From assembly GCA_029936935.1 (NCBI GenBank), contig JAPYRQ010000008.1, positions 1 through 41,236 on the forward strand: a stretch of DNA of 41,236 nt, written 5' to 3'. Source of the DNA: Dehalococcoidia bacterium. GTDB taxonomy: Bacteria; Chloroflexota; Dehalococcoidia; Lucifugimonadales; UBA1127. The first letter of the stretch is position 1, and each line of letters starts with the position of its first letter. The notes beneath the pieces were generated by a model, which saw only the letters and a list, made by a program, of their open reading frames with translations, was not told where the DNA came from and did no database searches. The position numbers and the translations under genes are program-made. This document shows, piece by piece, positions 33,533 to 41,236 of this stretch.

Positions 33533-34954
33533 TCAGTTAGCCTGGCCTAGCAAACCCAAGTTTCTTCCCTCTCTGACAGCCTGTGTCCTACTCTTTACAC
33601 CAAGCTTCTGATACAAGTGCCTCAGGTGAAAGTTCACCGTGTTCTCACTGACAATGAGCACCGCTGTAATTTCCTTGGTTGGTGCGCCGTTTGCCAGCAG
33701 GTTGAGGACTTCACGCTCCCTCAGGGTGATGTCCGGGCGAGGGTCTGATTTGGGGCCGCTTGCCAGGCTACTTATCAGAGACGACGGAACCAGTGAGCCC
33801 CCGGCAAAGACCGTCCTAATGCCGCTCAGGACCTCTTCCCTGCCCGCTCCTTTGACCACGTATCCCTTTGCGCCTGCCCTGATCCCTTCGCGGGTATGAT
33901 CATCGTCCTGATACACCGTGAGCAGGATGATCTTGCACTCAGGAAGGGATTGCGTAAGCTCCTTTGTTACTTCTATTCCGCTCATCGATGGCATGTTCAC
34001 GTCCATCAGAATGATGTCAGGCTGTAGCTCAAGAGCTTTGACGATGGCCCACTCCCCGGTGTCAGCTTCTCCAACCACTTCAATGTCATCTGCTATTTCC
34101 AGCCAGGCACGGATGCACTGCCGGATTAACTCATGGTCGTCAACGAGAAGGATTCTGCAGTTGCCTACTTCGGTGGTATCTTTGAATGCCAGTTGTTCTG
34201 GCTCAATCGGAATTACTTCTGCGTCCGTGGCTGATAATGGTATTCGATTGATGATGCGGGTCCCGGCCCCACGGGCACTGACAATGGTTAATTCACCGCC
34301 AGCAAGCGATGCGCGTTGGTCCATTACGCCCAACCCGAACCCGGTGAGCCCAATACGCCTTTTTGTTTTCTGGGCACGGACATCAAACCCAACACCATCA
34401 TGCACAATGTGGAGGACAACATCGTCAGGCCCAAAGATGATTTCAACGGTTACCATAACGGCGTTACTGTGTTTGTAGCAGTTGGACAAAGCCTCCTGGA
34501 TGATACGGTAGACTGCCAGCGTGGAACCCTCAATTGCGTCCACTGGCTCAATCCTCTGGGGTTTCATCTGCACGTTTAGTCCACGTAGCCGGAAAAGCTT
34601 CGCCTCGGCCTCAATCCCAGCTGCCAATCCACCGGGTTTTAGTTCTATTGGCTGGGAATCCAAAATGGATGACCGGGTCTGGGCCAAACATGCCTGAGCC
34701 AGGTCAATGGCTTCCAAGACTCGATTGAGGATGTCCATCCGATTCGTCGGGACCAGGTGTTCAATGGATTCCAGTTGGGTCACCAGTGCGGTCAACGTCT
34801 GAGCGACCGTATCGTGGATTTCTCGCGCTACCCGTGTCTGCTCCTCCAGCACCACCAGTTCCTGATTCGCCTGCTGAAGTTCCTGTTCTTGAAGCAGTTG
34901 CCGTGGCTGCTCGTCCACCTGCAGTTCCAAGCTGTTTTTGCTCTGCCTCTGCAA
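33533..34954 (-). CDS. Histidine kinase-response regulator-LuxR fusion (start region possibly frameshifted)
   Basis: One polypeptide joining two halves of a NarL-type two-component system, 473 aa from TTG 34954. An N-terminal coiled coil (about 1-35) is followed by HisKA_3 with REIHDTVAQTLTAL (phosphoacceptor His near 43) and HATPase (ALSNCYKHSNAVMV, DGVGFD, GLGVMDQRA). A REC domain follows (LLVDDHELI, DIILMDVNMPSMSG; Asp phosphosite near 310), then a LuxR-type HTH (LTLREREVLNLLANG, ENTVNFHLRHLYQKLG). TAG lies immediately before the TTG. A second frame from ATG 35000, with GGGAG upstream, continues the coiled coil to about 34945, so the original start may be 35000 with a +1 shift at an A-run. 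Confidence 0.87.
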   Translation of the reverse strand: MQRQSKNSLELQVDEQPRQLLQEQELQQANQELVVLEEQTRVAREIHDTVAQTLTALVTQLESIEHLVPTNRMDILNRVLEAIDLAQACLAQTRSSILDSQPIELKPGGLAAGIEAEAKLFRLRGLNVQMKPQRIEPVDAIEGSTLAVYRIIQEALSNCYKHSNAVMVTVEIIFGPDDVVLHIVHDGVGFDVRAQKTKRRIGLTGFGLGVMDQRASLAGGELTIVSARGAGTRIINRIPLSATDAEVIPIEPEQLAFKDTTEVGNCRILLVDDHELIRQCIRAWLEIADDIEVVGEADTGEWAIVKALELQPDIILMDVNMPSMSGIEVTKELTQSLPECKIILLTVYQDDDHTREGIRAGAKGYVVKGAGREEVLSGIRTVFAGGSLVPSSLISSLASGPKSDPRPDITLREREVLNLLANGAPTKEITAVLIVSENTVNFHLRHLYQKLGVKSRTQAVREGRNLGLLGQAN

Positions 34955-35000
34955 CTAGACGCTCTTCCTGTTGTTTCCTGTGGGCAAGGCCGTGGACCAT
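34940..35000 (-). pseudogene. Possible out-of-frame N-terminal segment of the histidine kinase
   Basis: ATG 35000 is preceded by AAGGGAG and opens MVHGLAHRKQQEERLVAEAEQKQ, a charged coiled coil that would join naturally to the kinase coiled coil if the frame shifted by +1 near the AAAAA at 34936-34940. This could be a sequencing or assembly indel, programmed shift, or mutation; alternatively translation begins at TTG 34954, which has GGAAGAG upstream. Confidence 0.45.
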
Positions 35001-35348
35001 GAGACTCCCTTCGTGCTGTTACTGGCTTGTGAAATAGTGCGTCGCAAGCCAAGAATTCTCTGCTGACTGTTGTCGTTCGGCGGAAAAGGACAATGTGTTA
35101 CCTAAACCTTTACCCGCCGGGAATCGAGGTTATCAGACGCGGAGGTGATTGGGCACAGACAGTAATGGTTGTATTTACCCTACTAATGTTTTTTGTAGGC
35201 AACCTCAGGGCATTACAAGATCGCTTTTGCGCGAATCAGGCCGAATGGGAGATTCTCAACGCAGGAAGATCCAGCTCACCACTCTAGATACAGCTAAGGA
35301 TTTGTCTCCAGGCAGTAACTATCAGGCAGACACAAAAGCGAGTAAATT

Positions 35349-35386
35349 GGTAACCGTCAGGTATACGGGTCCAGGGTGAACCCTGG
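35349..35386 (+). repeat. Dispersed hairpin element, copy 18 (upstream of ruvB)
   Basis: GGTAACCGTCAGG (35349-35361), TATAC, GGGT and the hairpin CCAGGGT-GA-ACCCTGG (35371-35386). Its last bases form the TG of a candidate extended -10 for ruvB. Confidence 0.85.
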
Positions 35387-35392
35387 TAGAAT
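35384..35392 (+). promoter_or_regulatory. Candidate extended -10 of ruvB (leaderless)
   Basis: TGGTAGAAT fits an extended -10 (TGn before TAGAAT, 35387-35392), and the first ATG (35398) lies five bases downstream. Transcription would start at or near the start codon. The TG belongs to the 3' arm of the hairpin element. Confidence 0.45.
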
Positions 35393-35397
35393 GGTGC

Positions 35398-36462
35398 ATG
35401 ATGGAGAACATGGAAGACCGATTGGTCTCAGCTGCTGAGCAGGGTGAGGACACAGGTGTTGATCGCACCTTGCGACCTCGCCGACTCTCTGAGTACGTGG
35501 GCCAAACGAGGGTCAAAGAAAATTTACAGATCGGCATCCAAGCTGCCAAACAGCGTGGAGAGTCGCTGGACCATGTGTTGCTCTATGGCCCACCGGGGTT
35601 GGGGAAGACCACACTGGCCCATATCATTGGCCATGAGCTTGAAGTCAACGTGAAGATTACCTCCGGCCCAGCTATCGAACGCCCAGGCGACCTCGCTTCT
35701 GTCCTTACGAGCCTCAACGAGGGCGACATCCTCTTCATCGATGAGATCCATCGCCTCAGCCGCGTGGTGGAAGAGGTGCTCTACCCGGCGATGGAGGAGT
35801 TCGGCATTGATCTGGTCATCGGCAAAGGGCCTGGCGCACGGAGCCTCCGGTTGAACTTGAAGCCTTTCACCCTCATTGGCGCTACAACGCGGTACGCCAT
35901 GGTCAGCCCGCCGCTGCGAGACCGCTTCGGCCTGGTGCATCGCTTGGACTTCTACAAGCCGGAAGACCTCCTACAGATCATCTCCAGGTCCGCGGAGATC
36001 CTAGGTGTTGAGGCGGATGCTGAAGGCCTGGCTGAAATAGCACGACGTTCCCGAGGCACGCCCAGGATTGCCAACCGCCTTCTGCGTCGCGTACGTGACC
36101 ACGCGCAAGTGCTGCAAGGTGGAGCAATCACCAAAGAGGTGGCGCTGGAGGCCTTGTTTCGCCTGGAAGTGGACGAGCTTGGTCTGGATCAGGTCGATCA
36201 CCAGGTGCTGCACGCCATCGTGGAGAAGTTCGATGGTGGGCCAGTAGGCCTGGAAACCGTCGCTGCATCGATTAGCGAGGACGCCGACACTGTCATGGAC
36301 GTGTACGAGCCTTTCCTGCTGCAGCTTGGCTTTCTTGAACGAACACCTCGGGGTCGAGTCGCTACGCGGCTGGCCTATGAGCATCTTGGTTTGAAGTACG
36401 TGAGCCCCAAGAAGGGCGCGGAGTCCCCGCAACTGCGCCTTGATGATGAAGAGACACAATGA
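35398..36462 (+). CDS. ruvB: Holliday junction branch migration helicase RuvB
   Basis: AAA+ motor of the RuvAB complex. The 354-aa product has the RuvB N-terminus ([19 protein letters not shown]), Walker A GPPGLGKT with Lys70, Walker [12 protein letters not shown], sensor 1 [19 protein letters not shown] with arginine finger, and the C-terminal winged-helix domain ending [20 protein letters not shown]. The start at ATG 35398 has no upstream ribosome site; ATG 35410 ([11 protein letters not shown]), preceded by GGAGAAC, is an alternative. The stop overlaps the rnhA start by ATGA. Confidence 0.96.
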   Translation: MMENMEDRLVSAAEQGEDTGVDRTLRPRRLSEYVGQTRVKENLQIGIQAAKQRGESLDHVLLYGPPGLGKTTLAHIIGHELEVNVKITSGPAIERPGDLASVLTSLNEGDILFIDEIHRLSRVVEEVLYPAMEEFGIDLVIGKGPGARSLRLNLKPFTLIGATTRYAMVSPPLRDRFGLVHRLDFYKPEDLLQIISRSAEILGVEADAEGLAEIARRSRGTPRIANRLLRRVRDHAQVLQGGAITKEVALEALFRLEVDELGLDQVDHQVLHAIVEKFDGGPVGLETVAASISEDADTVMDVYEPFLLQLGFLERTPRGRVATRLAYEHLGLKYVSPKKGAESPQLRLDDEETQ

Positions 36463-36962
36463 CCATGATGCCCCGCGTCACTATTTACACCGATGGCTCT
36501 GCCCTGGGCAACCCCGGCCCCGGAGGCTACGGCACCGTCCTGATGATGGATGAGCATAGGAAAGAGCTTTCGGGCGGCTTTCGCCTCACCACCAATAATC
36601 GCATGGAGATACTGGCAGTCATCAAGGGGCTTGAAGCATTGCAGGAACGATGCCACGTGGAGCTTTACAGCGATAGCCAGTATGTCATCAACGGGATTAT
36701 CAAAGGCTGGGCGAAGAAGTGGAAGTCCAAGGGCTGGATGCGCAACAAGACGGACAAAGCTATAAACCCGGACTTGTGGGATCAGTTGCTGACCCAGGTG
36801 GGCAGGCACGATGTGGCGTTCAACTGGGTTCGTGGCCACACGGGTGTCGAGGAGAACGAGCGGGCTGACAGGTTGGCCGTGGGCGCTGCTGAGGGTAATG
36901 GCCTAACGGGTGGATTGATGGTGGATGAGGGCTACGAGTCGGTCAACGGAAGAATGAGCTAG
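36459..36962 (+). CDS. rnhA: Ribonuclease HI
   Basis: Cleaves RNA in RNA-DNA hybrids. The 167-aa product begins [20 protein letters not shown] with catalytic Asp12; [13 protein letters not shown] carries the Glu; [15 protein letters not shown] carries the next Asp; [19 protein letters not shown] carries the His and last Asp. A basic protrusion region ([11 protein letters not shown]) is present, as in E. coli RNase HI. The C-terminus is about 15 residues longer than the core. The start overlaps the ruvB stop (ATGA). Confidence 0.95.
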   Translation: MTMMPRVTIYTDGSALGNPGPGGYGTVLMMDEHRKELSGGFRLTTNNRMEILAVIKGLEALQERCHVELYSDSQYVINGIIKGWAKKWKSKGWMRNKTDKAINPDLWDQLLTQVGRHDVAFNWVRGHTGVEENERADRLAVGAAEGNGLTGGLMVDEGYESVNGRMS

Positions 36963-36964
36963 GT

Positions 36965-38872
36965 TTAGCCTTCCGGAGCTAGTTCCGTTGGTACCTGCGT
37001 CCTGGATGCATCGGCGAAGTAGGTGTTGTACAGCTTGGCGTACGCCCCGCCCATGGTCATGAGTTCAGCGTGAGTACCCTGCTCCAATATCTCCCCATGC
37101 TCCAGCATCACGATCTTATCAGCGTTGCGGATGGTGCTGAGGCGGTGGGCGATGACGATTGACGTCCTGCCCTGGAACACCTCGGTCAATGCCTTCTGAA
37201 TGACGCTCTCACTGTAGCTATCGATGTTCGCCGTGGCCTCGTCGAGGATCAAGATGGCGGGGTTGGCGATGAGTGCACGGGCAAAACTCAGGAGCTGGCG
37301 CTGTCCAACGCTCAGGTTCTGGCCACGTTCCTTGAGCGGCGTGTCATACCCTTCAGGCATCTTCTCAATGAACTCGTGGGCGCCCACGGTCTTGGCTACC
37401 GCGACCACGTCTTCGTGGGTTGCATTGGTCTGGTTGTAGGCGATGTTCTCCCTGATGGTGCCGGAGAAGAGGAACGGCTCTTGAAGCACCATAGCCGTCT
37501 GGCGGGCCAGGGAGTCCTGGGTCACATCGCGGATGTCATGGCCATCGATGGTGATGCGACCTTCCGTGACATCGTAGAAGCGATTCAGCAGTGCCACCAG
37601 GGTGGTCTTGCCCGCGCCGGTCTGTCCAACAAGGGCCACCGTCTGCCCTGGCTCGATAGCGAGGTCTATCCCCTTCACCACTTCGATTTCCGGCACATAG
37701 TGGAAGCGGATGCCCTCAAGGGCGATTGCACCTTTGACGGGTGGAAGGTCTATGGCGTCCTCTTTGTCCTCGACATCGACCGGGGTGTCTAGCAAAGCGA
37801 AGATGCGTACCCCGGATGTCATTGCTCGTTGGAACTGGGTGTACTGCATCGTCAGGTTGCGGATGGGATCGAAGAATCGCTGTACGTACAGCACGAAGGC
37901 GACGATGACGCTGACTTCCAATGTCCCGTTGATTGCCTGCCGTCCGCCAAAGACGACCACAAGGCCAATGGCTACGGCGGTCAGTATCTCAACCGTTGGC
38001 ATAAGCGCTGCTGATAAGCGGCTTGCATGAAGATTGGCCTCCAGGTGACCGTTGTTGACCTCATCGAACCGCTCCATGTTCGTCTCTTCACGGTTTAAGG
38101 ACTGGACAACGCGGATACCAGAGATGTTCTCCTGCAGGTTGGCATTCACAACTGAGATTGCCTGGCGTACACGCATGAACGTTCCCCACGCGATCTTCTG
38201 CCAAACAAGCATGATGCCTATCAACACCGGGATGACGGTGAGGGTTATCAGCGCAAGTTGTACGTCCAGCAGGAACAACGCAACCACAATGCCGCCAAGG
38301 CTGAGGACGTCCGCCAGGCTGGAGACCACTAGGTTTAGGAACTCCTGCAACTGGTTCACATCGTTCTGGCCGCGGGACATGATGCGCCCCACTTCATTCT
38401 TGTCGTAGAACGATGGGGAGAGACGTTGAAGGTGCTCAAAGATACGTGTCCGCAGCGAGTAGAGGACGCCCTGGCTGACCCGAGCCAACGTCACCTGGTA
38501 GAAGTAGTTGCTGACGAAACGAAAACCCATGTTCACGGCGAAGAGCATCATTACAAAGCCAAGTGCGCCTACGGTAGCGTTTTCGCCGGCATCCACCTGC
38601 CTCCCTGCTTCCACCAACTCATCGATACCGAGTTTAATGATCCAGGGTTGGGCCACAATGGTGAATGTTGTCAGGAGCATGGTCACAAGACTGAGGATCG
38701 CCAGGCCTTTGTAAGGGAAGACGTAGACAAACAATCGCATGACTACCCGATGGTTGTAGACGGATCCCAACTCACCTTCATCGTCCATCCCTGCCCTGCG
38801 GCCCATGCGACCCATGCCGCCGCCGCCCATACCGCCGCCGCCCATACCGCCGCCACCACCGCCGTGCATCAT
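36965..38872 (-). CDS. Heterodimeric ABC exporter subunit, catalytic-type
   Basis: Half-transporter with six membrane helices and an ATPase domain, 635 aa. The N-terminus is an unusual Met/Gly repeat (MGGGG units, residues 1-25) encoded by a short tandem DNA repeat. Walker A GQTGAGKTTL, Q-loop QEPFLF, signature LSVGQRQLLSFAR and Walker B ILILDEATANID retain the catalytic Glu, with H-loop AHRLST. The signature deviates from LSGGQ, as is common in this half of BmrCD/LmrCD-type heterodimers. The start overlaps the preceding ABC gene by four bases. It probably exports lipophilic compounds or drugs. Confidence 0.92.
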   Translation of the reverse strand: MMHGGGGGGMGGGGMGGGGMGRMGRRAGMDDEGELGSVYNHRVVMRLFVYVFPYKGLAILSLVTMLLTTFTIVAQPWIIKLGIDELVEAGRQVDAGENATVGALGFVMMLFAVNMGFRFVSNYFYQVTLARVSQGVLYSLRTRIFEHLQRLSPSFYDKNEVGRIMSRGQNDVNQLQEFLNLVVSSLADVLSLGGIVVALFLLDVQLALITLTVIPVLIGIMLVWQKIAWGTFMRVRQAISVVNANLQENISGIRVVQSLNREETNMERFDEVNNGHLEANLHASRLSAALMPTVEILTAVAIGLVVVFGGRQAINGTLEVSVIVAFVLYVQRFFDPIRNLTMQYTQFQRAMTSGVRIFALLDTPVDVEDKEDAIDLPPVKGAIALEGIRFHYVPEIEVVKGIDLAIEPGQTVALVGQTGAGKTTLVALLNRFYDVTEGRITIDGHDIRDVTQDSLARQTAMVLQEPFLFSGTIRENIAYNQTNATHEDVVAVAKTVGAHEFIEKMPEGYDTPLKERGQNLSVGQRQLLSFARALIANPAILILDEATANIDSYSESVIQKALTEVFQGRTSIVIAHRLSTIRNADKIVMLEHGEILEQGTHAELMTMGGAYAKLYNTYFADASRTQVPTELAPEG

Positions 38873-40644
38873 GACCGGGCCTCGCTGTTATGGCTGTTTG
38901 CGGTCAAGGAATCGATTGTCGGTTCGTCAGGAAGGAGTTGAAGCTCATAAAGCCGTCTGTACAACCCGTTCTGATCCACCAGTTCTTTGTGGGTGCCACG
39001 CTCAGTGATTCTGCCGTCTTCCAGCACAAGGATCTGATCCGCGTGCATCACGGTACTGAGGCGATGAGCTATTACGAAGGTGGTGCGTCCCTTCATCACG
39101 CTCTCAAGGGCTTCCCTAAGTTGATGTTCCGTGTTGGCATCAATGCTTGATGTGGAGTCGTCCAGCACCAGTATCGGCGGATCCAGCAGTACGGTTCGGG
39201 CAATGGCCAGTCGTTGCCGTTGGCCTCCGCTGAGGGTGATGCCGCGCTCTCCTACCCAGGTGTCATAGCCATCCGGCAATTCCAACACGAAGTCATGGAG
39301 CTGCGCGATGCGTGCTGCTCGCTCAACATCTTCCTGATTGGAGCCGGGCCTGCCGTACGCAATGTTGTCGGCAATGGTCGCCGAGAACAAGAACACGTCC
39401 TGCATGGCGATGCCCACGTTGCTTCGAAGCGATGCGAGGGTTGTGTCTCGAACATCTATGTCATCCAGTGTGATGCGACCCTCAGTGGCATCGTAGAAGC
39501 GGGGTATCAGGTGCACCACGGTGGTCTTGCCACTTCCCGGCATGCCCAGAAGGGCTACTACCTGGCCTGGTTGTGCCTCAAGCGAGACATCGCGGAGGAC
39601 GGGCTCATCGCCGTAAGCGAACGATACGTTCTCAAACCGCACGTGGCCTCGGACTCTGGGCATCTCTGTGGCGTCAGGGCGTTGCTGCACCGGTGAGGGC
39701 GCGTCCAACACCTCGAAGATGCGCTGTCCCGCGGATACGGCCCGAGAGAAGTTGTTGATGATCATGCCGGACATGCGGACGGGGCCCTGGATGAGGCCCA
39801 GATAGAAGATGAACTGTGTCAGTTCTCCAGGGGTGAGCCGTTCATTGACGATCTCCTGACCGCCGAACCAGATGATGGCTCCGGTGGCCCCCGCAAACAC
39901 CAACTGGATGAAAGACGAGTTGGCTACCTGGAGCTTACTGACCCTGATATGGGACTCAGAAAGGTCTTTGATGACTACGTCAAACTTCGCTTTTTCATAA
40001 TCCTGGGCACCAAAGGCACGGACTACCCTGACGCCGGAGAGGTTCTCCTGCAACACGGTGGTCATCTTGCCAGTTGTCTTCAGGACGTAGTTCCATATCT
40101 GGCGAAGAGAAAGGCTCACTACCGCTGAGCGGTATGCGACTATCGGGACAAATGCCAGTCCAATGAGGGCAAGCCGCCAGTTGGTCAGGAAGAGGAGCCC
40201 TGCTGCGCCGAAAACCAGCATGAATATCTGCACTGCCCGTAGTAGACCACCCTGGACGAAGTTGCGAATCGCCTCGACGTCCGCAGTCGCCCGCGACATT
40301 TGATCGCCGGTCTGACGCTCGTCGTGGTAGGAGAAGCTGAGGCGTTGAAGGCTGGCGAACATGGCGTTGCGGATGTCGTAAGCCACAAGCTGACCAGTCC
40401 ACTCACTCAAGTAGGTCTGGCCGTAGGCGAAGGCACCACGAAGCCCGTTGACCAGCAGAATGAGCCCTGCTAATCGAACCATAGCATTAAAATCGCTCCC
40501 TCCCAGTACATCATCCACCGTTTGGCCGAGTAGACGAGGCACCATGAGGGCGAAAGCGCTGCTACCGATGAGGGCTACGTATGCTGCAACCATATGGCGA
40601 GGGTGTCGCCATGCCATCCCCAAGATACGCATGAAAATACTCAT
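38869..40644 (-). CDS. Heterodimeric ABC exporter subunit, degenerate-site type
   Basis: First half-transporter, 591 aa: a six-helix membrane domain (about 1-300) then an ATPase domain with Walker [12 protein letters not shown]-loop QDVFLF, perfect signature [13 protein letters not shown] and Walker [13 protein letters not shown]. The residue after the Walker B aspartate is Asp rather than the catalytic Glu, a mark of the degenerate half of heterodimers such as BmrC/LmrC. AGGGGCGT lies before ATG 40644. With the overlapping downstream gene it gives one consensus and one degenerate ATP site. Confidence 0.93.
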   Translation of the reverse strand: MSIFMRILGMAWRHPRHMVAAYVALIGSSAFALMVPRLLGQTVDDVLGGSDFNAMVRLAGLILLVNGLRGAFAYGQTYLSEWTGQLVAYDIRNAMFASLQRLSFSYHDERQTGDQMSRATADVEAIRNFVQGGLLRAVQIFMLVFGAAGLLFLTNWRLALIGLAFVPIVAYRSAVVSLSLRQIWNYVLKTTGKMTTVLQENLSGVRVVRAFGAQDYEKAKFDVVIKDLSESHIRVSKLQVANSSFIQLVFAGATGAIIWFGGQEIVNERLTPGELTQFIFYLGLIQGPVRMSGMIINNFSRAVSAGQRIFEVLDAPSPVQQRPDATEMPRVRGHVRFENVSFAYGDEPVLRDVSLEAQPGQVVALLGMPGSGKTTVVHLIPRFYDATEGRITLDDIDVRDTTLASLRSNVGIAMQDVFLFSATIADNIAYGRPGSNQEDVERAARIAQLHDFVLELPDGYDTWVGERGITLSGGQRQRLAIARTVLLDPPILVLDDSTSSIDANTEHQLREALESVMKGRTTFVIAHRLSTVMHADQILVLEDGRITERGTHKELVDQNGLYRRLYELQLLPDEPTIDSLTANSHNSEARS

Positions 40645-40782
40645 ACGCCCCTATTCTACGCGCATGGGGAAGAGGGTGCCAGCGTGTGGGGCTGTGATTA
40701 CCGTTCACTTCTCATGTACAATAGGTACAACTCCAACGTCCGTCAGGGAACGAAAGACCCGAAGGGTCCCGGAAGGGTCAAA

Positions 40783-41236
40783 TTGCCAGATTTCAAGGTC
40801 GTATCAGACTTCGTGCCCACAGGTGATCAGCCTAAAGCGATTGAGGCTCTAGCTGAGGCTGCCAATCGCGGCGACCGCTATCAAACGCTGTTGGGCGTTA
40901 CCGGCAGCGGCAAGACCTTCACCATGGCCAAAGTCGCGGAGTCGGTGCAACGACCTACCCTGGTCATCGCACACAACAAGACGCTGGCGGCGCAGCTTGC
41001 TACAGAGTTCCGGGAGTTCCTGCCGAACAACGCCGTCGAGTACTTCGTCTCCTACTACGACTACTATCAGCCGGAAGCCTACATTCCTCGTACAGACACG
41101 TACATTGCCAAGGACGCTTCCGTCAACGATGAGATAGACCGCCTGCGTCACTCGGCTACGCGCTCTCTGCTGACGCGACGGGACGTGCTCATCGTGGCCT
41201 CTGTGTCCTGCATCTACGGCCTTGGGGACCCTGAGG
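40783..41236 (+). CDS. uvrB: Excinuclease ABC subunit B (5' part)
   Basis: Damage-recognition helicase-like subunit of nucleotide excision repair, cut by the window edge after about 151 codons. The visible part has [20 protein letters not shown], Walker [13 protein letters not shown] (about residues 38-49), [17 protein letters not shown], the beta-hairpin [40 protein letters not shown], and VSCIYGLG, which are diagnostic. The start is TTG 40783, with GGAAGGG at good spacing; an in-frame ATG lies at 40714 but would add non-family sequence. The upstream region contains CCGTCAGG and a GACCC/GGGTC stem, possibly a decayed hairpin element. Confidence 0.95.
   Translation, partial: MPDFKVVSDFVPTGDQPKAIEALAEAANRGDRYQTLLGVTGSGKTFTMAKVAESVQRPTLVIAHNKTLAAQLATEFREFLPNNAVEYFVSYYDYYQPEAYIPRTDTYIAKDASVNDEIDRLRHSATRSLLTRRDVLIVASVSCIYGLGDPE

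Larger units (their letters stand above)
35001..35397. other. Divergent intergenic region, kinase/ruvB
   Basis: About 400 bases without a convincing gene. The middle contains a 64-codon frame (35093-35287) with a hydrophobic stretch but a poorly spaced ribosome site, which I do not call. A dispersed hairpin element lies at 35349-35386, adjoining the ruvB start. No tRNA or other RNA was recognised. Confidence 0.4.

Noticed and set aside
35093-35287. A 64-codon frame with a hydrophobic stretch in the kinase/ruvB gap
   Set aside because: Its AAGGA is only two bases from the ATG, codon content is unlike the neighbours, and no family is recognised.
3563-35386. Regularly repeated sequence suggesting CRISPR
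   Set aside because: The repeats are dispersed singly in gene gaps, not arrayed with spacers, and no cas gene is present.
40738-40767. CCGTCAGG with GACCC/GGGTC stem before uvrB
   Set aside because: Spacing and stem differ from the family; not counted as a copy, though a decayed one is possible.

Overview
The window looks like a stretch of bacterial chromosome rather than a plasmid, phage or island. It carries housekeeping genes (ligA, pth, ruvA/B/C, yebC, rimM, khpA, rpsP, dtd, nadA/B/C, miaB, rnhA, uvrB, a tRNA-Ser) mixed with paralogous catabolic genes (two fumarylacetoacetate-hydrolase-fold genes, an HpcH/HpaI aldolase, two VOC/glyoxalase genes, NIPSNAP and ABM-like genes, an SDR, a PfkB kinase). 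That mixture, together with the leaderless-looking promoters and the NarL-type signalling fusion, most resembles an uncultured Chloroflexota such as the marine SAR202/Dehalococcoidia lineage. This assignment is inference from gene content, not a phylogenetic result.

Layout. 1-5.6 kb: a DUF1015 gene cut by the window edge diverges from ligA, followed by a 665-aa protein of unknown function. 5.6-6.7 kb: pth and a NIPSNAP gene ending at a strong terminator. 6.7-10 kb (minus): rpsP-khpA-rimM-yebC-ruvC-ruvA, read from a near-consensus sigma-70 promoter. 10-14 kb (minus): a MacA/MacB-like adaptor, ATPase and permease. 14.2-14.8 kb (minus): a FrnE/DsbA-like thioredoxin-fold gene with an in-frame TGA at its first active-site cysteine. 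15-15.8 kb: fmdB-like and dtd. 16-21 kb (minus): the quinolinate/NAD block nadA, VOC, nadB, MBL, nadC. 21.1-22.6 kb: miaB and tRNA-Ser(GCU). 22.9-28.3 kb: MFS and EamA transporters, a zinc-ribbon membrane protein, moaD-moaE, a PfkB kinase and a winged-helix regulator. 28.4-33.4 kb: small-molecule catabolism genes. 33.5-35 kb: a histidine kinase fused to a response regulator. 35.4-41.2 kb: ruvB-rnhA, a heterodimeric ABC exporter, and the 5' part of uvrB.

Two features stand out. First, the FrnE-like gene is continuous only if codon 18 (TGA) is read through; it replaces Cys in the CPWC motif, and a 7-bp stem with a GGAC loop starts 14 nt downstream, which fits a bacterial selenoprotein with a SECIS-type element. 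Second, a family of about 18 short dispersed elements occupies the intergenic spaces: a conserved arm close to GGTAACCGTCAGG, 5-7 variable bases, (G)GGT, then a hairpin whose two arms change together (CCAGGGC/GCCCTGG, CTAGGGC/GCCCTAG, CGAGGGC/GCCCTCG, GTGGGC/GCCCAC and others). They sit almost always at the 3' ends of genes and in several cases supply the stop codon and last residues. In moaD the element adds eight residues after the Gly-Gly tail that must be C-terminal for molybdopterin synthesis.

Functionally the window brings together DNA repair and recombination (LigA, RuvABC, UvrB, RNase HI), translation quality control (Pth, Dtd, RimM, MiaB), NAD and molybdopterin cofactor synthesis, export, and oxidation or cleavage of small organic acids.
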